Positions 45,421-57,685 are shown, counted from the first letter of the stretch. The stretch: 64,000 bases of DNA from Castanea sativa (GCF_040712315.1 NC_134023.1:30848088-30912087); one strand, 5' to 3'. The notes: generated from the letters alone by a model not told the origin. Program-made: numbers and translations.

Positions 45421-46605
45421 AAATAAAATAGGGCAGATACAAATCACACTCAGAGCACTAAAATAATAAATCAAACTAACTATAATGTCTGTCTGTAAAG
45501 AGTATACACGAAAATAAACAACATACTCAGAGCACTCAGAAAAGTAATAACTCAAGTCTTCGAAAAATGATAACACAAACAAACATACTTAAATTAGGGG
45601 TTCCATCTTTGAAAAGTGATAAATCAAGTATTTGACCAACAAATCAAATAAAAAAAATTAGGGTTTCATTTTTTAATCCAATCTCTTGGTCAGTTTTGGT
45701 CCCTAAGCTTTAAGTTTTAAATCATTTGAACAAGATCCCTTAAGTTGCTTTTCATATGATTCTGATTACTTATCAAAAAAAAAACATTTGAACAAACTGA
45801 TAAACCCATATCACAAGCACAAAATACAGAAAAAAGAGGGATTGAAAAGGAAGAAATTTTACCTGATCTGAGACTAGGAAGCCGAGTCTAATCTGAGATT
45901 TTGAAAAACAAAGTGGAAACAAAGTGAGAGACTTTGAAATCACTAGAGAGACAAGAGAGCAGAGAGAATGGAGAACACTTAGAAAAGACAAATTTATAAG
46001 AGAGAGAGATGAGTGTTGAGAGTATTTTAACCTGGAGGAGTTGGAAAATTTGATTTTGATTTTGAATCTTTGGTAAGTGTAGCCGAGACCCGAGTAGAGT
46101 CTTGTAGGTTGTAGACTTGTAGCTGAGTAGAGTCTTGATTTTGAGAAGTATGGTCCATCCATCCATGATTCATGACTAGAGCTAGAGGCATGGGAAAGTG
46201 AAAATCTGAGTTTGATTTGAAGGGTAGCCGACTAGCTATTGGGGCGAGTAGAGAGAGAGAGAGAGAGTGAAGACTGAATTGAAGAGTGAAGAGTGAAGAG
46301 TGAAGAGATCAAGAGAACTTAGAGAAGGGACTACATATTTTTGAGATCAAGACTGAACTGAAAGTGAAGAGTGAGGACTAAACTAAAAGTCTAAAAGGAA
46401 CTTGAATAAAAATTTTTAGTCTTTTGAGTCTTTTCTTGTGCATGTAGCAGAGTGTAAATTTCAGCCTTTTAGTCCCCCAAGTGGGCCAAGTCCCATCCCT
46501 TGCTGGCTGTCTTGACTCTTGCGTGTGTTAGTAGCTAAACAACCATCAGCTAGTCCAATCAACACTTAACTCTACTCTCAGACTTCACGTGATCTACAGG
46601 CCAAT

Positions 46606-46608
<3 letters not shown>

Positions 46609-46648
<40 letters not shown>
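46609..46648. repeat. (AC)15(AT)5 microsatellite
   Basis: Perfect AC run 46609-46638 followed by an AT run, inside the right subterminal part of the hAT element. Confidence 0.9.
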
Positions 46649-46849
46649 TATCTTAATAAGTCGGTCGGGTTGTGTTCTACGGGTTTTTAACCCATAAACC
46701 CGCTACCCGAACCGACCAATCGGGTTTTATGAGAGAGGGACCTGAAACCGACCCACCAAGGCCATCGAGTCCACCCACTAGGCCTCGGGTTGGTCGGGCC
46801 CCGTCGGGTTGGTCGGGTCGTCCACCCGCTGGACACCCCTACCAGTCAA

Positions 46850-47593
46850 ACCAGGACAGTTCCTGGTTTTAACGATCGAACCGGCAGTTTCTGGTTATAG
46901 CTGCCATTTGGTGAAATTTGCTAAATAGTACTTTCTAAGAAAAATTTTAGGGGATAACATGAGGGTGAAGTTTTTTAGTTATGTAAATTCTTTTGGAACT
47001 CGAGTTTGTCAAACTCGAGATACAACCCAAAATCGAGTTTCAATTAATTTAGGTTGCGTGCCAGGTATAACAAATTGGAACTTGAGTTTACTAAGCTCGA
47101 TTTTGAGTTGGAATTTAAATTTATCAAATCCAAATTCCAAAAGGAGTCTAGTTGGAACTCAAGTGTGTCAAACTCGATTTTGCTCTGTTTCTCTTATTTC
47201 TAGTTATTAATGATAATCAAACCGCACTAGTGTCTGGTTCCCAATCAAACCAGCCGATCCGGTTCGAATTTTAAAGCTGTTATAATAATTTGACTCTAGG
47301 GTTTAATTTGTTATATTTAAAAGTTGAGGGTTTAATTTGTTATCAAAATAAAACCCCTAAGGTGAGGCTTAGGCTAGCTATCACCGCCTCTCTCGCCTTC
47401 TTCATCCTCTTATGCTGATCTCTCTCTCTTCCCAAGTGTTTACGTTAAAATAGGTTTTGATTTCATTATAGTTGGACAATAATTCTAAATCAAACCAAAC
47501 CAAACAGCATTCTGGGACTCGCTCCCTCTGTCTCTCTATTGTTCGGACTAGGAATAACTTCATCTTAGTTTGTTCTGCTGTTCATCCTAAGAG
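46850..47593. other. FCF1 upstream region
   Basis: From the hAT target site to the FCF1 start. Repeated AACTCGAG/AACTTGAG phrases occur at 46998-47180 (degenerate). A pyrimidine-rich stretch at 47380-47440 and 47520-47545 is a likely transcription-start environment. Confidence 0.45.
47297..47304 (-). promoter_or_regulatory. Possible telo-box upstream of FCF1
   Basis: TAGGGTTT is the reverse of AAACCCTA, an element frequent in promoters of plant ribosome-biogenesis genes. It lies 290 bp before the FCF1 start. An 8-mer can occur by chance; functional status is inferred. Confidence 0.35.
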
Positions 47594-50500
47594 ATGGGGA
47601 AAGCGAAGAAAGGTCCCAAATTTGCAGCCATGAAAAAAATGGTCACCAAAAAATCCATTAAAAAGTAAGTCTCTTTTTTTTCTTTCTTTTTTTCCTTAAG
47701 TTTTTTATATTATTCTCTAATCAGTAGTAATTTTTTGCTTTTTTGTACTGGATTCAGTTACAAACAACAAGTTTTGGACCCAAAAAAGAATGATAACAAC
47801 GAAAAGAAGCTCCCAAGAAATGTGTAAGCCTTATTGTGTTGTTTATCATTGTTATTTATCTAGTTTTCCTTTGAATTTTTTCAAGTATTTATAAAAGCCC
47901 ATATATATAGATTTTTGGTGTTAAATTTTGGGTATAGGAGCTTTGGAATTTGTAAGGGTTTATATTGTGTTGTAATGTGTTTAATTTTGTGTGATATAGG
48001 CCGAAGGTTTCATCAGCACTTTTCTTCAATTACAACACCTCGCTGGGACCGCCATATCGGGTTTTGGTAGATACCAACTTCATCAATTTCTCTATCCAGA
48101 ATAAAGTGAGTGATTAGTAGTTTTATTCCATTTTATTTTAAATGGGTTTGGTTCATAAAAATGCATGGTTTGAGAGAAATTTTTATTGTTCATGACTTAC
48201 TGAATGTATGTAATTGCCAATTGAAAAGGAAAAAAAAATCTAAGAATGAGATAGAAATCCTTATTCAATTCTAGAGCTTGTTCTCTTCCCATTAATGCAT
48301 TGAAGGATATGTTCTGGAAGCATGGATAAAAATAATAACTTTAATGTTTTTTGACTTGATAACTTAGCATTATAATCCTAACTTATGCAATTTCTTTCAT
48401 TGTTGTGTAGCTGGACTTGGAGAAGGGAATGATGGACTGCCTATATGCAAAATGTGAGTTTAGAATCACTGGATTCTTCAATTTAATGTGAATATTAATT
48501 TGCTGTAAGAATTGTTGTGCCGTGTTGATGAGGTATCCTAAGTTCAACATAGTTGTTAGTGTGGTTTTATAACAAGCATTGAGTGCCATGTATCATTGGC
48601 AAACACTTAAATATGTGTTGGTTGCCTAATGATATTTATCAAAATATTACTCTCGGTTGTGTGAATGTCCATGAGAATGCTTAAGGAATAAAATGAGGAT
48701 CTTTTTTTTTTTTTTTTTTTTTTTTTTAATTATGATTTTACTGAATCCGCCTACCTTGTGGATTGAAGGCACTCCTTGTATCACGCAATGTGTGATGGCA
48801 GAGCTTGAGAAGCTAGGTCAGAAATATCGAGTTGCTTTGAGGTATCTTCCCATGCTTTTTACTTGCTCTGCAATATTTCCCAATAAAGTTTTATGCTTGT
48901 CATCTAAGTAGCCCAAAAAAAATTATGATTGTCATTCACATTTCTTTATCTATGTTAGTATGAAGAGGATCAAGATTTGTTGGGTGCCTGTTAATGTGTA
49001 TGTGGGAGTAGGATTAGTTGTGGATCTTATTCAATATACTCTCTGTACTATTTTGTTCGTTTAATTCCATATCCAATTGTATTAGCTATCAATATATTTT
49101 TTGTAATAACTAAAATATTAGATATCCATATTTATAATCTGAGTGAGAAATGAGAATTCTTATGGTGTTATGATGTGCTATTAAGAAAAAATGTGTTGTT
49201 TTATGGAATGATTCTCATTCAAGTTGATTTCAGTTTTCCCAGATGAATGAAATCTATTCAATCAAAAGGAAAAAGAGTAAAAAGTAATTTATTAATTATA
49301 TTGATTATGCAATAAAATTCTGAACCTTGCATGTTTTCTGTTGCCATTCTCATGCATCAATGGATCATAAACTAGCATTTTTCTGCTCTCTTTCTATTAG
49401 ATTTTGATATTGAGAATCTTGTTGTATACTGATAACCTAGGATTTTTATTTTTTGGGAATAAGTAAACAATTGAAGATACAACCAGTGATGATCATCAGC
49501 TAATGAGTACTGTCCTTTATACTTAATTTGGTACAGGATTGCTAAGGATCCTCGTTTTGAAAGACTAATTTGCACTCATAAAGGGACCTATGCTGATGAC
49601 TGTATTGTTGATAGAGTTACAGAGGTATGATTTGAATTAATTTGATGTGAAATTTCTTGTGTGCATCACCCATATTTAGTTATAGTATCAGTTTTCCCAT
49701 TTTTAAAATGTCTGACAAACTTGAGCTTTCTCCATGAATTATTTAAATGCTCCAAAATATATTTGAGGTCCATATGATAAGATGTAAGGTTAGACAGTTA
49801 ACTGCTTGTTGAAAGGGTTTGGGATAATTCTTATTTGAGGAAATTTTAGGAACTTACCTCCTCGTACTAGAATGGCACTATGACCCTTAAGGAGATTAGA
49901 TTTTACAAGTCAAGATGATATGTATATAAGTCATATAACCTTCAAACGGCACTATGATCCTACCATTTTTGAAGGAATTAAAATATATTTGAGATCCGCT
50001 TATTTTGCTGAAACTAAAAAAATTTTGCTAAAAGTACTGTAGATAAAGGTAAAAGTTAACTAAAATAGTACCAAAAAGTACAATGAGGCCCATGAATAGT
50101 AGCAAAAATAAGCTGAATAGTAAAATAAGTTGGCTTTTTTAAGCTGGAGTCAAACGCATACTTAGAGTTGTCATCTAATCAATGTAGGACAAACTGGGGG
50201 ATGTTTACTTGGGCTTGTGGTGGGTTTAGGTTTAAGTGGATTTGCGGATCTAGGGTTTATAACTTTGAATGGGTTTTGTAGGGAAGAGAAGATTTGATAG
50301 GGTTAAAAAGAGGTAAGAAGAACGGAAATTAGATCTGTAAAAAAATGGCCGTGAACAATGGATTTGAACAGTATGGGTGAACAGTACCATAAACAGTACT
50401 GCAAGAAAGAGTAGAAGAAAAAAGAGAAGAGAAAAGGAAGAAAAGAACTACTAGGTGCCTCAATACTCAAAGCACAGCATTTTTTTTATCAACTTCCTGT

Positions 50501-53500
50501 TTTGACTTTTGAGTACAATACAACACGTATTAATAAATAAAATCTAAGATACTTAGGATCTCCTTGAAAATTTTAGACTCAACTAAATTATCAAAATACC
50601 TTAATTAGCAGGGATTGCAGAAAATAATATTTGAAAAAAATAATATCCTGTCTAAGTTCTTTAGGGCGCATGAGACAATAGGTTGGTGTAATTGACCCAA
50701 GGATTTGACAGACATAAAAGAACTGTGATTTGAAATTGAAGGTGGTGCTCCAATTTTTTTTTTTCCCAAAGCATATGTTATTAGAATGAATACTTGAGAA
50801 ACTTACAGTAATGATGTTGAATAATCTAGAAAATGACCAAAATGCCCCCAAAACGACTAGGATACCCCCAAAAACTTTTAAAATGACTAAAGCACCATCA
50901 AAACCTTAAAAATAAGCAAAATAAACCTCTAAAAACAACCAAAATACCCCCAAACCTCTTTAGATTTTGGCGGTATTTTGGTCTGTTTCAAGTTGTTTTG
51001 CTCATTTTAGAGGATTTTAGGGCATGTTGCTCATTTTAGCAATGTCGAGGGGTATTTTAATCCTTTTAGATGTTTGGGGCATTTTGGTCATTCATGAGGG
51101 ATTGAGATTTGACTGCTCATTCTGGCCATTTACCCATATTCATTCTCAAATGTTCACTGGATTTGTTAATAGATCAGCATGGGGGTGTTTCAATTAAATT
51201 TACAACTAAGAATGACACGCCATTAAAATTATGCATCAGAATACCCAAGCCACGTCCATGTCCTTGTTTCTTGGATATCAAAATGCTATAATGTTTATGG
51301 ACTGACTGATACAAGTGTTTTCAGTCTTATGGTAATTGCATCTTCATTTCAACAATATTTATGGAACAGTGAATGGGTTACAGATCATTTGAAATACAGC
51401 CTAAATTTTTTTTTGATAAGTAATAAGTTTATTGATATCAAAAAAGGGGAGCACCCTAGTACACAGAGAGTGTACAAGGGGTCAAGCAATCAAGAACAAA
51501 AATTACAAGAATCTAGGACATCAAAAAAAGATAAGAATAATTGGTTCCGCAATGCAGCCAACCAATCCATTAAAGTTCTAAAGAAAAATAACTTCAAGTC
51601 TGATATTGATCTCTCCTTATCTTCAAAGCACCTAATATTTCTCTCTCTCCAAAGACACCACAATAAGCAATGGGGAACAATCAACCATATATACTCATTT
51701 CGATGACAACCAATTCTGTCTTGCCAACATGCTAAAAGCCCCACTACAAATTGCGGCATAACTCAGCTCACCAAACAATCCAAACACCATAGCCCACATA
51801 TCAATTGCAACCGGACAATGAAGAAAAAGATGATCAACCGATTCACCATTACACTTGCACATCTTGCATCAATCCAATATCCAAACCTTTATTTTTCGTA
51901 AATTGTCAATCGTTAAGCACTTCCCTAACAGTCCAAACAAAGAAAGCTACTCGAAAATGAATCTTTTATTTCCAAATACTTTTCCAAGAAAAGCAAAAGT
52001 CATTAGAGCCCACTAAGAGACTATAAAAATCTTTAACCAAGAAGCCCTTCTCTCTATCAAGTTTCCAGCACATCTTATCCTCACCAAACCCTTTCACCGA
52101 AGCACCATAAATAGTATTCATGAAACCAGTCAGTGCCTCTAATTCCCGAGCATGCACACCCCTAAAGAAACTTACATCCCAAAAAAGGACTTCATTATCA
52201 AGCTTCATAAGCTCAGCCACACTAACCTCCTTGTCTCGGCAAACTCTAAACAATTCAGGATAGTTGACTGCAAAAGAAGTCTCACCACACCAATGGTCTT
52301 GCCAAAATTTCACCCTAGACCCATCCCCAATATCATATAGAATGTGGCAAGAAAAAGAAGGCCATCCCCATCTAATATATTTCCACAAGCCAACACCATA
52401 TGGACCATTAACAGGCCTAGTACACCAGCCACCCCATTCACCGCCATATTTCATCTTTATCACTTGCCTCCAAAGGGCAACCCTCTCCATCCCAAATCTC
52501 CATAGCCACTTCCCAAGCAAAGATTCATTAAAAAGTCTTACCTTCCTTATCCCCAAGCCATCCGAAGCAATGGGATTGCAAACAGTAGCCCATTTACCCA
52601 AATGGAATTTTGGTTCATCTCCAATGCCACCCCATAAGAAATTCCTTTGAAGTTTCTCAATTCGGTTAGCCACAACTGCAGGAATAGGAAATAGAGATAG
52701 AAAATAAGTGGGTAAATTAGATAGAGTGCTTTTAATTAAAGTGACTCTACCTCCCTTGGGTAAGTACAAACGTTTCCATCCTGCTAATCTCCGTTCTATC
52801 TTCTCTAGAATTGGGTTTCATATTGCCTTATCCAAGAATTTAGCTCCCAACGGAAGACCCAAATACTTCATCGAAAGTGTACCTTGTTTATAGCCAAGGA
52901 CATTCAACAATAAGTCCAAATTATGCACCATACCAACAGGAACCAACTCTGACTTACCCAAATATATCTTTAGACTAGAGACCACCTCAAACTAAATGAG
53001 GATCAGCACCACAAAAAATCAAAGTGTCGTCCGCAAAAAGAAGATGAGACACTGCCAATGATCTTCCCTCTACACGACCCACACCAAAGTCTAACATGTG
53101 ACTATCATGGACAGCTTTATCCAACATTCTCCCAAGGGCTTCCATAACCAGTACGAACAACAGAGGGGACAATGGATCATCTTGTCTCAAAACCCTGGAA
53201 CTCTCAAAAACCCCACAAGGAGAGCCATTTATCAGAATAGAGAAACGAACTGTAGATATACAAAAGAATATCCACTGCCGCCATTTAGCAGAGAACCCAC
53301 CATTTTCTAGTAACTGCATAAGAAATCCCTAGTTTTCATGATCAAAGGCTTTCTCAACATCTAATTTACAAAGTAGCCCTTGCAAGAGCTCTTAAACTTG
53401 GTTAAGAAAAAGCTCTTAAACTTGGTGCATCCACATTTGGCGAGAGCACATCACATTTGTTGACTTAATGATATGCATGCTTCACCTCTCTTTGCTCAAA

Positions 53501-56500
53501 AAGCTGTAGTAAACACCTGCAGTCATCCATGACAGCACATAGCAGCCTATTATTAGTTTTGTAATTTGCCCACTAATGTCACTGTATCCTCACCTTCTGT
53601 GACTGTAGTACCCATAATGCATATCTCTGCCATTAAACTAGTGCCAACAACAGCTCTAGAGTAACTTCTAACACTCCTCCCCTGAGTATCTCTGGCTAAA
53701 CCCCTTCCTTCTGTTAGCAGAGGATTAACTAAGGAGGATTCATCAGAGTTGTGTTTAAATCATTCCTCAGGTGACTTGGTCCATTTAATTTGGAGAGCAC
53801 ATACTGCGTTCGAATTTTTTTTTTTTTTGTCACAATAGATGAGGTTTACAGGTATGCCCAGCCAATTAAAGGGGAAAAAAAGACACCAGCAAAAGGGCAA
53901 TCACACAAAACCTGAACAAGTGATTTTGTACATGAAAGACAAAGGGACATTGATTAAGAAGGGAAGTACCTTATGCCAAAAAGAAATAAATAAATGACTG
54001 GCAAGCTATTATGCATGCACAACCACACGAAAAGTTTCACCCTAGGAGTCATCCTGTGATTTCTGCACCCTATCCTCAATGACTTTTTCATTAGGTTTTT
54101 AAAATTAAAGCACTTATATGCAGATTTAAGAAAATATCAAATGAGTAGAGAAGGTCCAAACCGAGGAATCATCATTGCTGGAATGTTGCTGGATAGGAAT
54201 GGCTTTCAAGGCTAAGTAGGTAGAAGATAATTTAAATTCCAAGCACCTTTATCTGCCATGTGATCCATTACGCATCATCCTCTCTAGTTAAAGCCCCAGA
54301 AACAGGATTACAGGTTGGGCCAACCAATTATTAGTCCAGAATAAGGCCTCATTTCCATTATGGTCTTCACTTTATGCATTGTTCTCAGTCACTGAGACTA
54401 TGTTTAGATTAAGGTTCTTTGTCAGAATACTTGGGTTGTTTTGAACAGATGGAAATTTTCTTTTCCACAGTCATCTTGCTCTGGTATTATTTATTATGTT
54501 TGTAATTTTTGGGCTCTTTCTGGATGAATGCAATTGTAAATTAAGTTTATTGTTGCGTTTAGCTCTTTTTCCTTCTGGTAACATTTGTGAACTATTTTGT
54601 TGGAAACAGCATAAATGCTACATTGTTGCTACATGTGATCGAGATTTGAAGCGAAGGATACGAAAGGTATGATCTATTAATAATGGCTTGACACTGTATC
54701 ACAAAACTGGAGTCCAATATTATGTGAAACTGGGATCTGATATATAAGGTTGCTTATTTACTGGCAGGTTCCTGGTGTACCAATTATGTATATTACTCGG
54801 CACAAGTACTCAATTGAACGGTTGCCTGAAGCAACAGTTGGTGGAGGTAGGCTAATGACTAATTATTAACTTGCTGCTGTAAATAGTTTGAGAGTTTGAA
54901 ATTACCTTTTGCAATTTTGACTGACACAGTTTTACTAGATTGACCCTTTTTTCAAAGTTAAATGACGTAGGACAAGGTGGAACAACAAACTCTGATTAAG
55001 AACACCATCTGGTATAGCTTGGGTTTTGAAGAATTAGGGTTAGGTTTTGGCGGGGAATAGGCTAGAAAATAATAGGATTATAGGGTTTCCATAGGGAACA
55101 AGGATTATTAGGTTTTCGGAATGAAAGCATAGGTGAAAATCAAGATTTGGGTAGCTGTGAATAGTGATATGAATGGTAACCGTGAATAGTAAAATTAAAG
55201 AAAATAGATAAATTCTAGGCATAACACCTAGACTTCCTAAGCATTACACCTAGGGTTTCTTGGTATCACGCCTTGAAGAAGGTTGCATCACACAAACCAT
55301 AAGAAAGCTTCAACTCTTTAAATAGAAAACTAATACCTAATCCTAGTTGAACTAGGATTTCTTAAAACCCTAATGACTTGGACTTGGACTCAGGCTTTTA
55401 CTACTATGCCCAACTAAATAACCAAACTTAATTACAAAATTGCCCTTGATACATAAAATCAAATAAAATATAATAAATATGTCTTCCCATTGCCTCCTGC
55501 ATCATTCTCCCTTGGTTGGAGAACTCGACCTTGAGTTTTGAAGTGTTGAAGTAAAAAGAATTTCGGTTTCTTGAAGTGCATCCTTGACATTGAATAAACA
55601 ATTTGAATTCGAATTCCTTTTGTTTCTTTGTTTGTGACAGCAATGATGATAATGATACACCCACCAATTCAATTGACCCATTAAACTTTTTAGAAATGAC
55701 AAAATCAGTATCTTTAAAAGTTGGTGTAGGCAATAGAACCCTACTTTGGCAAGCAACATGAACTTGGGAATAAGATGCTTCAAGTGTTACAGTTTTCACT
55801 TCTACCTTGTAATTTTGATATGCTGCCCTTTCAATTTCAACTACTTCTTCAACAGAATCCATCTCTTTCAAGCCTTGTTGCATTATTTCAAGCTTCCCTT
55901 GACCACATGCGTCTATCTTCAACTCAGCATCCCCTATGCTGCTCACTAGACAACTTGTACCTTTGACAAAGTTAGTAGAGTACTCATGCATAGGACATAA
56001 GGGCTTCAATAAATCTTTCAAAGAAAAATCAGTGCAATCTTTGGAAAAATTGCTGGAATTTGAGGCACTTCCATAGGCTGGTCAGGTTTTATTTTGGTAG
56101 CTTCTATTGCTACACCATAATTTTAGCTTCTAGATCTTTTCCTTCAATAACTTTTGGCTTTGATACTTTAAATTTTTCCCTCTTAGCTAAGGTCATAGAT
56201 TTCAAAACAACCTCCTCCTTACCAACCATTAGAACATAGGTGTTTTCTCTCCCTTAATGTTTTACATTTTGATCAAAGAGCCAAGGTCGACCAAGAAGGA
56301 TAGGTGTAACTTTCATAGGAATTATATCACACATGATAGAATCGCTATAAATACCACCAAAAAAAAAAAAAAGGCATCTATGAGTTACCGGAATAGAAGT
56401 GTTGTCTATCCAAGCCACTTTGTATTGTTGAGGATGAAGTTCAACCAAAGGCTTAAGGCATTCAACCGTGGAAAATGACACAACATTCATGCAACTTCCC

Positions 56501-57685
56501 CCATCAATAATAAGCTTCTTTGCTTGGTTTCCACAATGAACCAACATCTGAAATAAAATATTGAAGTTCGCCTCCAATCCCCTTTCTCTACTTTAGGGGC
56601 TGCTAAAATATGTCTCACTACAGATAAAAGAGAAGTATCCACTTCATCTTCCTCCAAGTCATCCATAGCAACATCTCCCTAATCAAATGCATCCTCCATA
56701 TGACCTTCATCTTGCTCACAATCACTCAATTCCCCCTAAACAATCTCCTAATTGTGTAGACATGATGCGAAATCCCTGCTTTGATTCCAAATTGATGTAG
56801 GACAAGGGAGAACAACAAACTTTGATTTATTGTCCATTTGGCCAACTTATTTTATTATTCAGCTTATTTTTACTACTATTCATGGGTCCTACTGCACTTT
56901 TTGGTAACTATTCATGGGTTTTACTATATTATTTCAGCTAACTTTTACTTTTATCTACAGTACTTTCAGCAAAAAGTTTTTAGTTTCAGCAAAATAAACA
57001 GATCCCAATCAAACCCTTAGAACACCAGGGCAGATCTAGTATAGCCTGAGTTTTGAAGAATTAGGGTTAGGTTTTGGTGAGAAATAGGCTAAAAAATAAT
57101 AGGGCTTATAGGGTTTCCAAATGGGACAAAGATTAGTAGGGTTTCGGAATGAAAACAAAGATGAAAATCAAGATTTGGGTAGCTCTTAAATTTTGAAAGC
57201 ATTCATTATTAACCAACTCGCTCTTAAATTTTGAAAGCATTCATTATTAACCAACTCAATAGAAAGTACTATAACTCTTTAAATAGAAAACTAATACAAA
57301 ATCCTAGTTGAACTAGGATTTCTTAAAACCCTAATAAGACTTGGACTTGAATTTTGACTTTTACTACTAAGCCCAACTAAATAGCCAAACTTAAAATAAA
57401 GCCCAAAAGAAGATCTAATAGACTGTTAGCACAACCCATTCCAGAATATTATGAAATTACAAAACTGCCCTTGATGCATAAAATAAAATAAAATATAATA
57501 AATCTGTCTTCCCATTGCCTCCTGCATCATTAAATGTGCACTATGTAGTTTGGATCACTATGAATTATATGTAAAAATTATAGGCATTTTTTCTGTTTAC
57601 GTATATATGTGGTTGGCTTTCCCCTTTTTTGGGGTAATATTTTCTGAGACTATATGGTTTTTCTGGTGCAGCTCCAAGGTATTGA
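47594..57685 (+). CDS. FCF1: rRNA-processing nuclease FCF1/UTP24, nine exons, 198 aa
   Basis: FCF1 is the PIN-domain endonuclease of the small-subunit processome in the nucleolus, which cuts pre-rRNA early in 18S maturation. Exons: 47594-47664, 47758-47823, 48000-48105, 48411-48453, 48769-48841, 49537-49624, 54610-54666, 54768-54846, 57672-57685. All introns start GT and end AG, and the joined frame is 597 bases with no break, giving 198 aa, the usual length of the family. A basic start ([15 protein letters not shown]) precedes the PIN domain, residues ~66-168. Conserved acidic residues: D70 in VLVDTNF, E107 in [10 protein letters not shown]140/D141 in TYADDC, D159/D161 in CDRDLKRR. The C-terminus [18 protein letters not shown] is typical; it ends APRY. 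Introns 6 and 8 are enlarged by transposable elements on the opposite strand. Confidence 0.96.
49988..50162. mobile_element. MITE copy A in FCF1 intron 6
   Basis: Contains TTATTTTGCTGAAACT, AAAGTACTGTAGATAAA, CCCATGAATAGTAGCAAAAA and AATAAGTTGGC in this order. The same series occurs reversed at 56828-57017, so the two are copies of one small element. Ends approximate; TSD not settled. Confidence 0.7.
50163..51404. other. Intron 6 sequence without clear element
   Basis: Includes a (C/T)AAAATG(A/C)C..AAA(A/C)(T/C)CCC-type low-complexity stretch (50820-51080) with some inverted character, and GTGAACAGTA repeats near 50380. No coding evidence. Confidence 0.45.
51405..53390 (-). mobile_element. 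5'-truncated L1 LINE in FCF1 intron 6
   Basis: On the minus strand it begins inside reverse transcriptase ([11 protein letters not shown] near 53370), continues with the FADD box at about 53030 ([12 protein letters not shown]), a 267-codon open stretch 52769-51966 with [19 protein letters not shown] and LWGG, and zf-RVT remains to 51490. The A-tail is the T-run at 51407. RQDD replaces the normal RQGD. Antisense to FCF1 and entirely within the intron, so probably harmless. Confidence 0.85.
53425..53545 (-). mobile_element. LINE RNase H fragment
   Basis: Minus-strand reading gives [19 protein letters not shown] followed by a stop and VNKCDVLS, matching the C-terminal RNase H motif (VRH..RE.N.CAD) of plant LINEs. 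As it lies upstream of the reverse transcriptase of the neighbouring LINE, it is from a different copy. Confidence 0.55.
53546..54609. other. Intron 6 remainder, nothing identified
   Basis: T-run at 53815-53829. No coding or border evidence; exon 7 of FCF1 starts at 54610. Confidence 0.45.
55428..56021 (-). pseudogene. Unidentified ORF of the deleted LTR element
   Basis: A 197-codon minus-strand open stretch from 56021 to the LTR. Its end overlaps the polypurine tract ([13 protein letters not shown]). The body shows no polymerase or integrase motif that I recognise. It may be a leftover of element-specific sequence. Confidence 0.4.
56254..56577 (-). pseudogene. Gypsy retropepsin fragment
   Basis: Minus-strand residues [13 protein letters not shown] give the DGGS-type active site used by some plant gypsy proteases (D retained), followed by [11 protein letters not shown] and the [10 protein letters not shown] motif, typical of the second half. 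A poly-Lys/Phe run near 56358 disrupts the middle. Confidence 0.75.
56828..57017. mobile_element. MITE copy B inside one LTR only
   Basis: Insertion of about 190 bp in the right LTR, absent from the left LTR. It is the inverted copy of 49988-50162. TTA may flank it. It postdates the LTR element. Confidence 0.75.
57182..57257. repeat. 38-bp tandem duplication in the right LTR
   Basis: GCTCTTAAATTTTGAAAGCA... occurs twice in a row with no changes seen in the 38-bp unit; the left LTR has another sequence here. Confidence 0.9.

Larger units (their letters stand above)
41415..46841 (-). mobile_element. Complete hAT transposon, 5,427 bp, perfect 8-bp TSD
   Basis: Ends TAGGGTTGTCCACGGGT and, inverted, TAGGGGTGTCCAGCGGGT. 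CCAGTCAA stands on both sides (41407-41414 and 46842-46849). Both subterminal regions are packed with GGGTC/GACCC motifs (41430-41600; 46660-46830), the usual transposase-binding arrangement in hATs. The transposase gene lies on the minus strand in the centre. Broken coding frame, so now dead or dependent on a relative. The perfect duplication suggests a fairly recent arrival. Confidence 0.93.
54963..57529 (-). mobile_element. LTR retrotransposon, internally deleted, in FCF1 intron 8
   Basis: Two LTRs (54963-55504 and 56793-57529) flank a 1.29-kb interior. TTAAA is on both sides (54958-54962; 57530-57534). Minus-strand orientation: PBS-like TGGAATCAAAGC beside the 56793 LTR and purine tract CCAAGGGAGAA beside the 55504 LTR. 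The interior has a retropepsin remnant but no reverse transcriptase or integrase. The LTRs differ at many sites, so it is old. Confidence 0.88.

Noticed and set aside
52152..52650. Plus-strand open frames in FCF1 intron 6
   Set aside because: They are the antisense of the LINE open stretch 52769-51966, which has clear LINE motifs.
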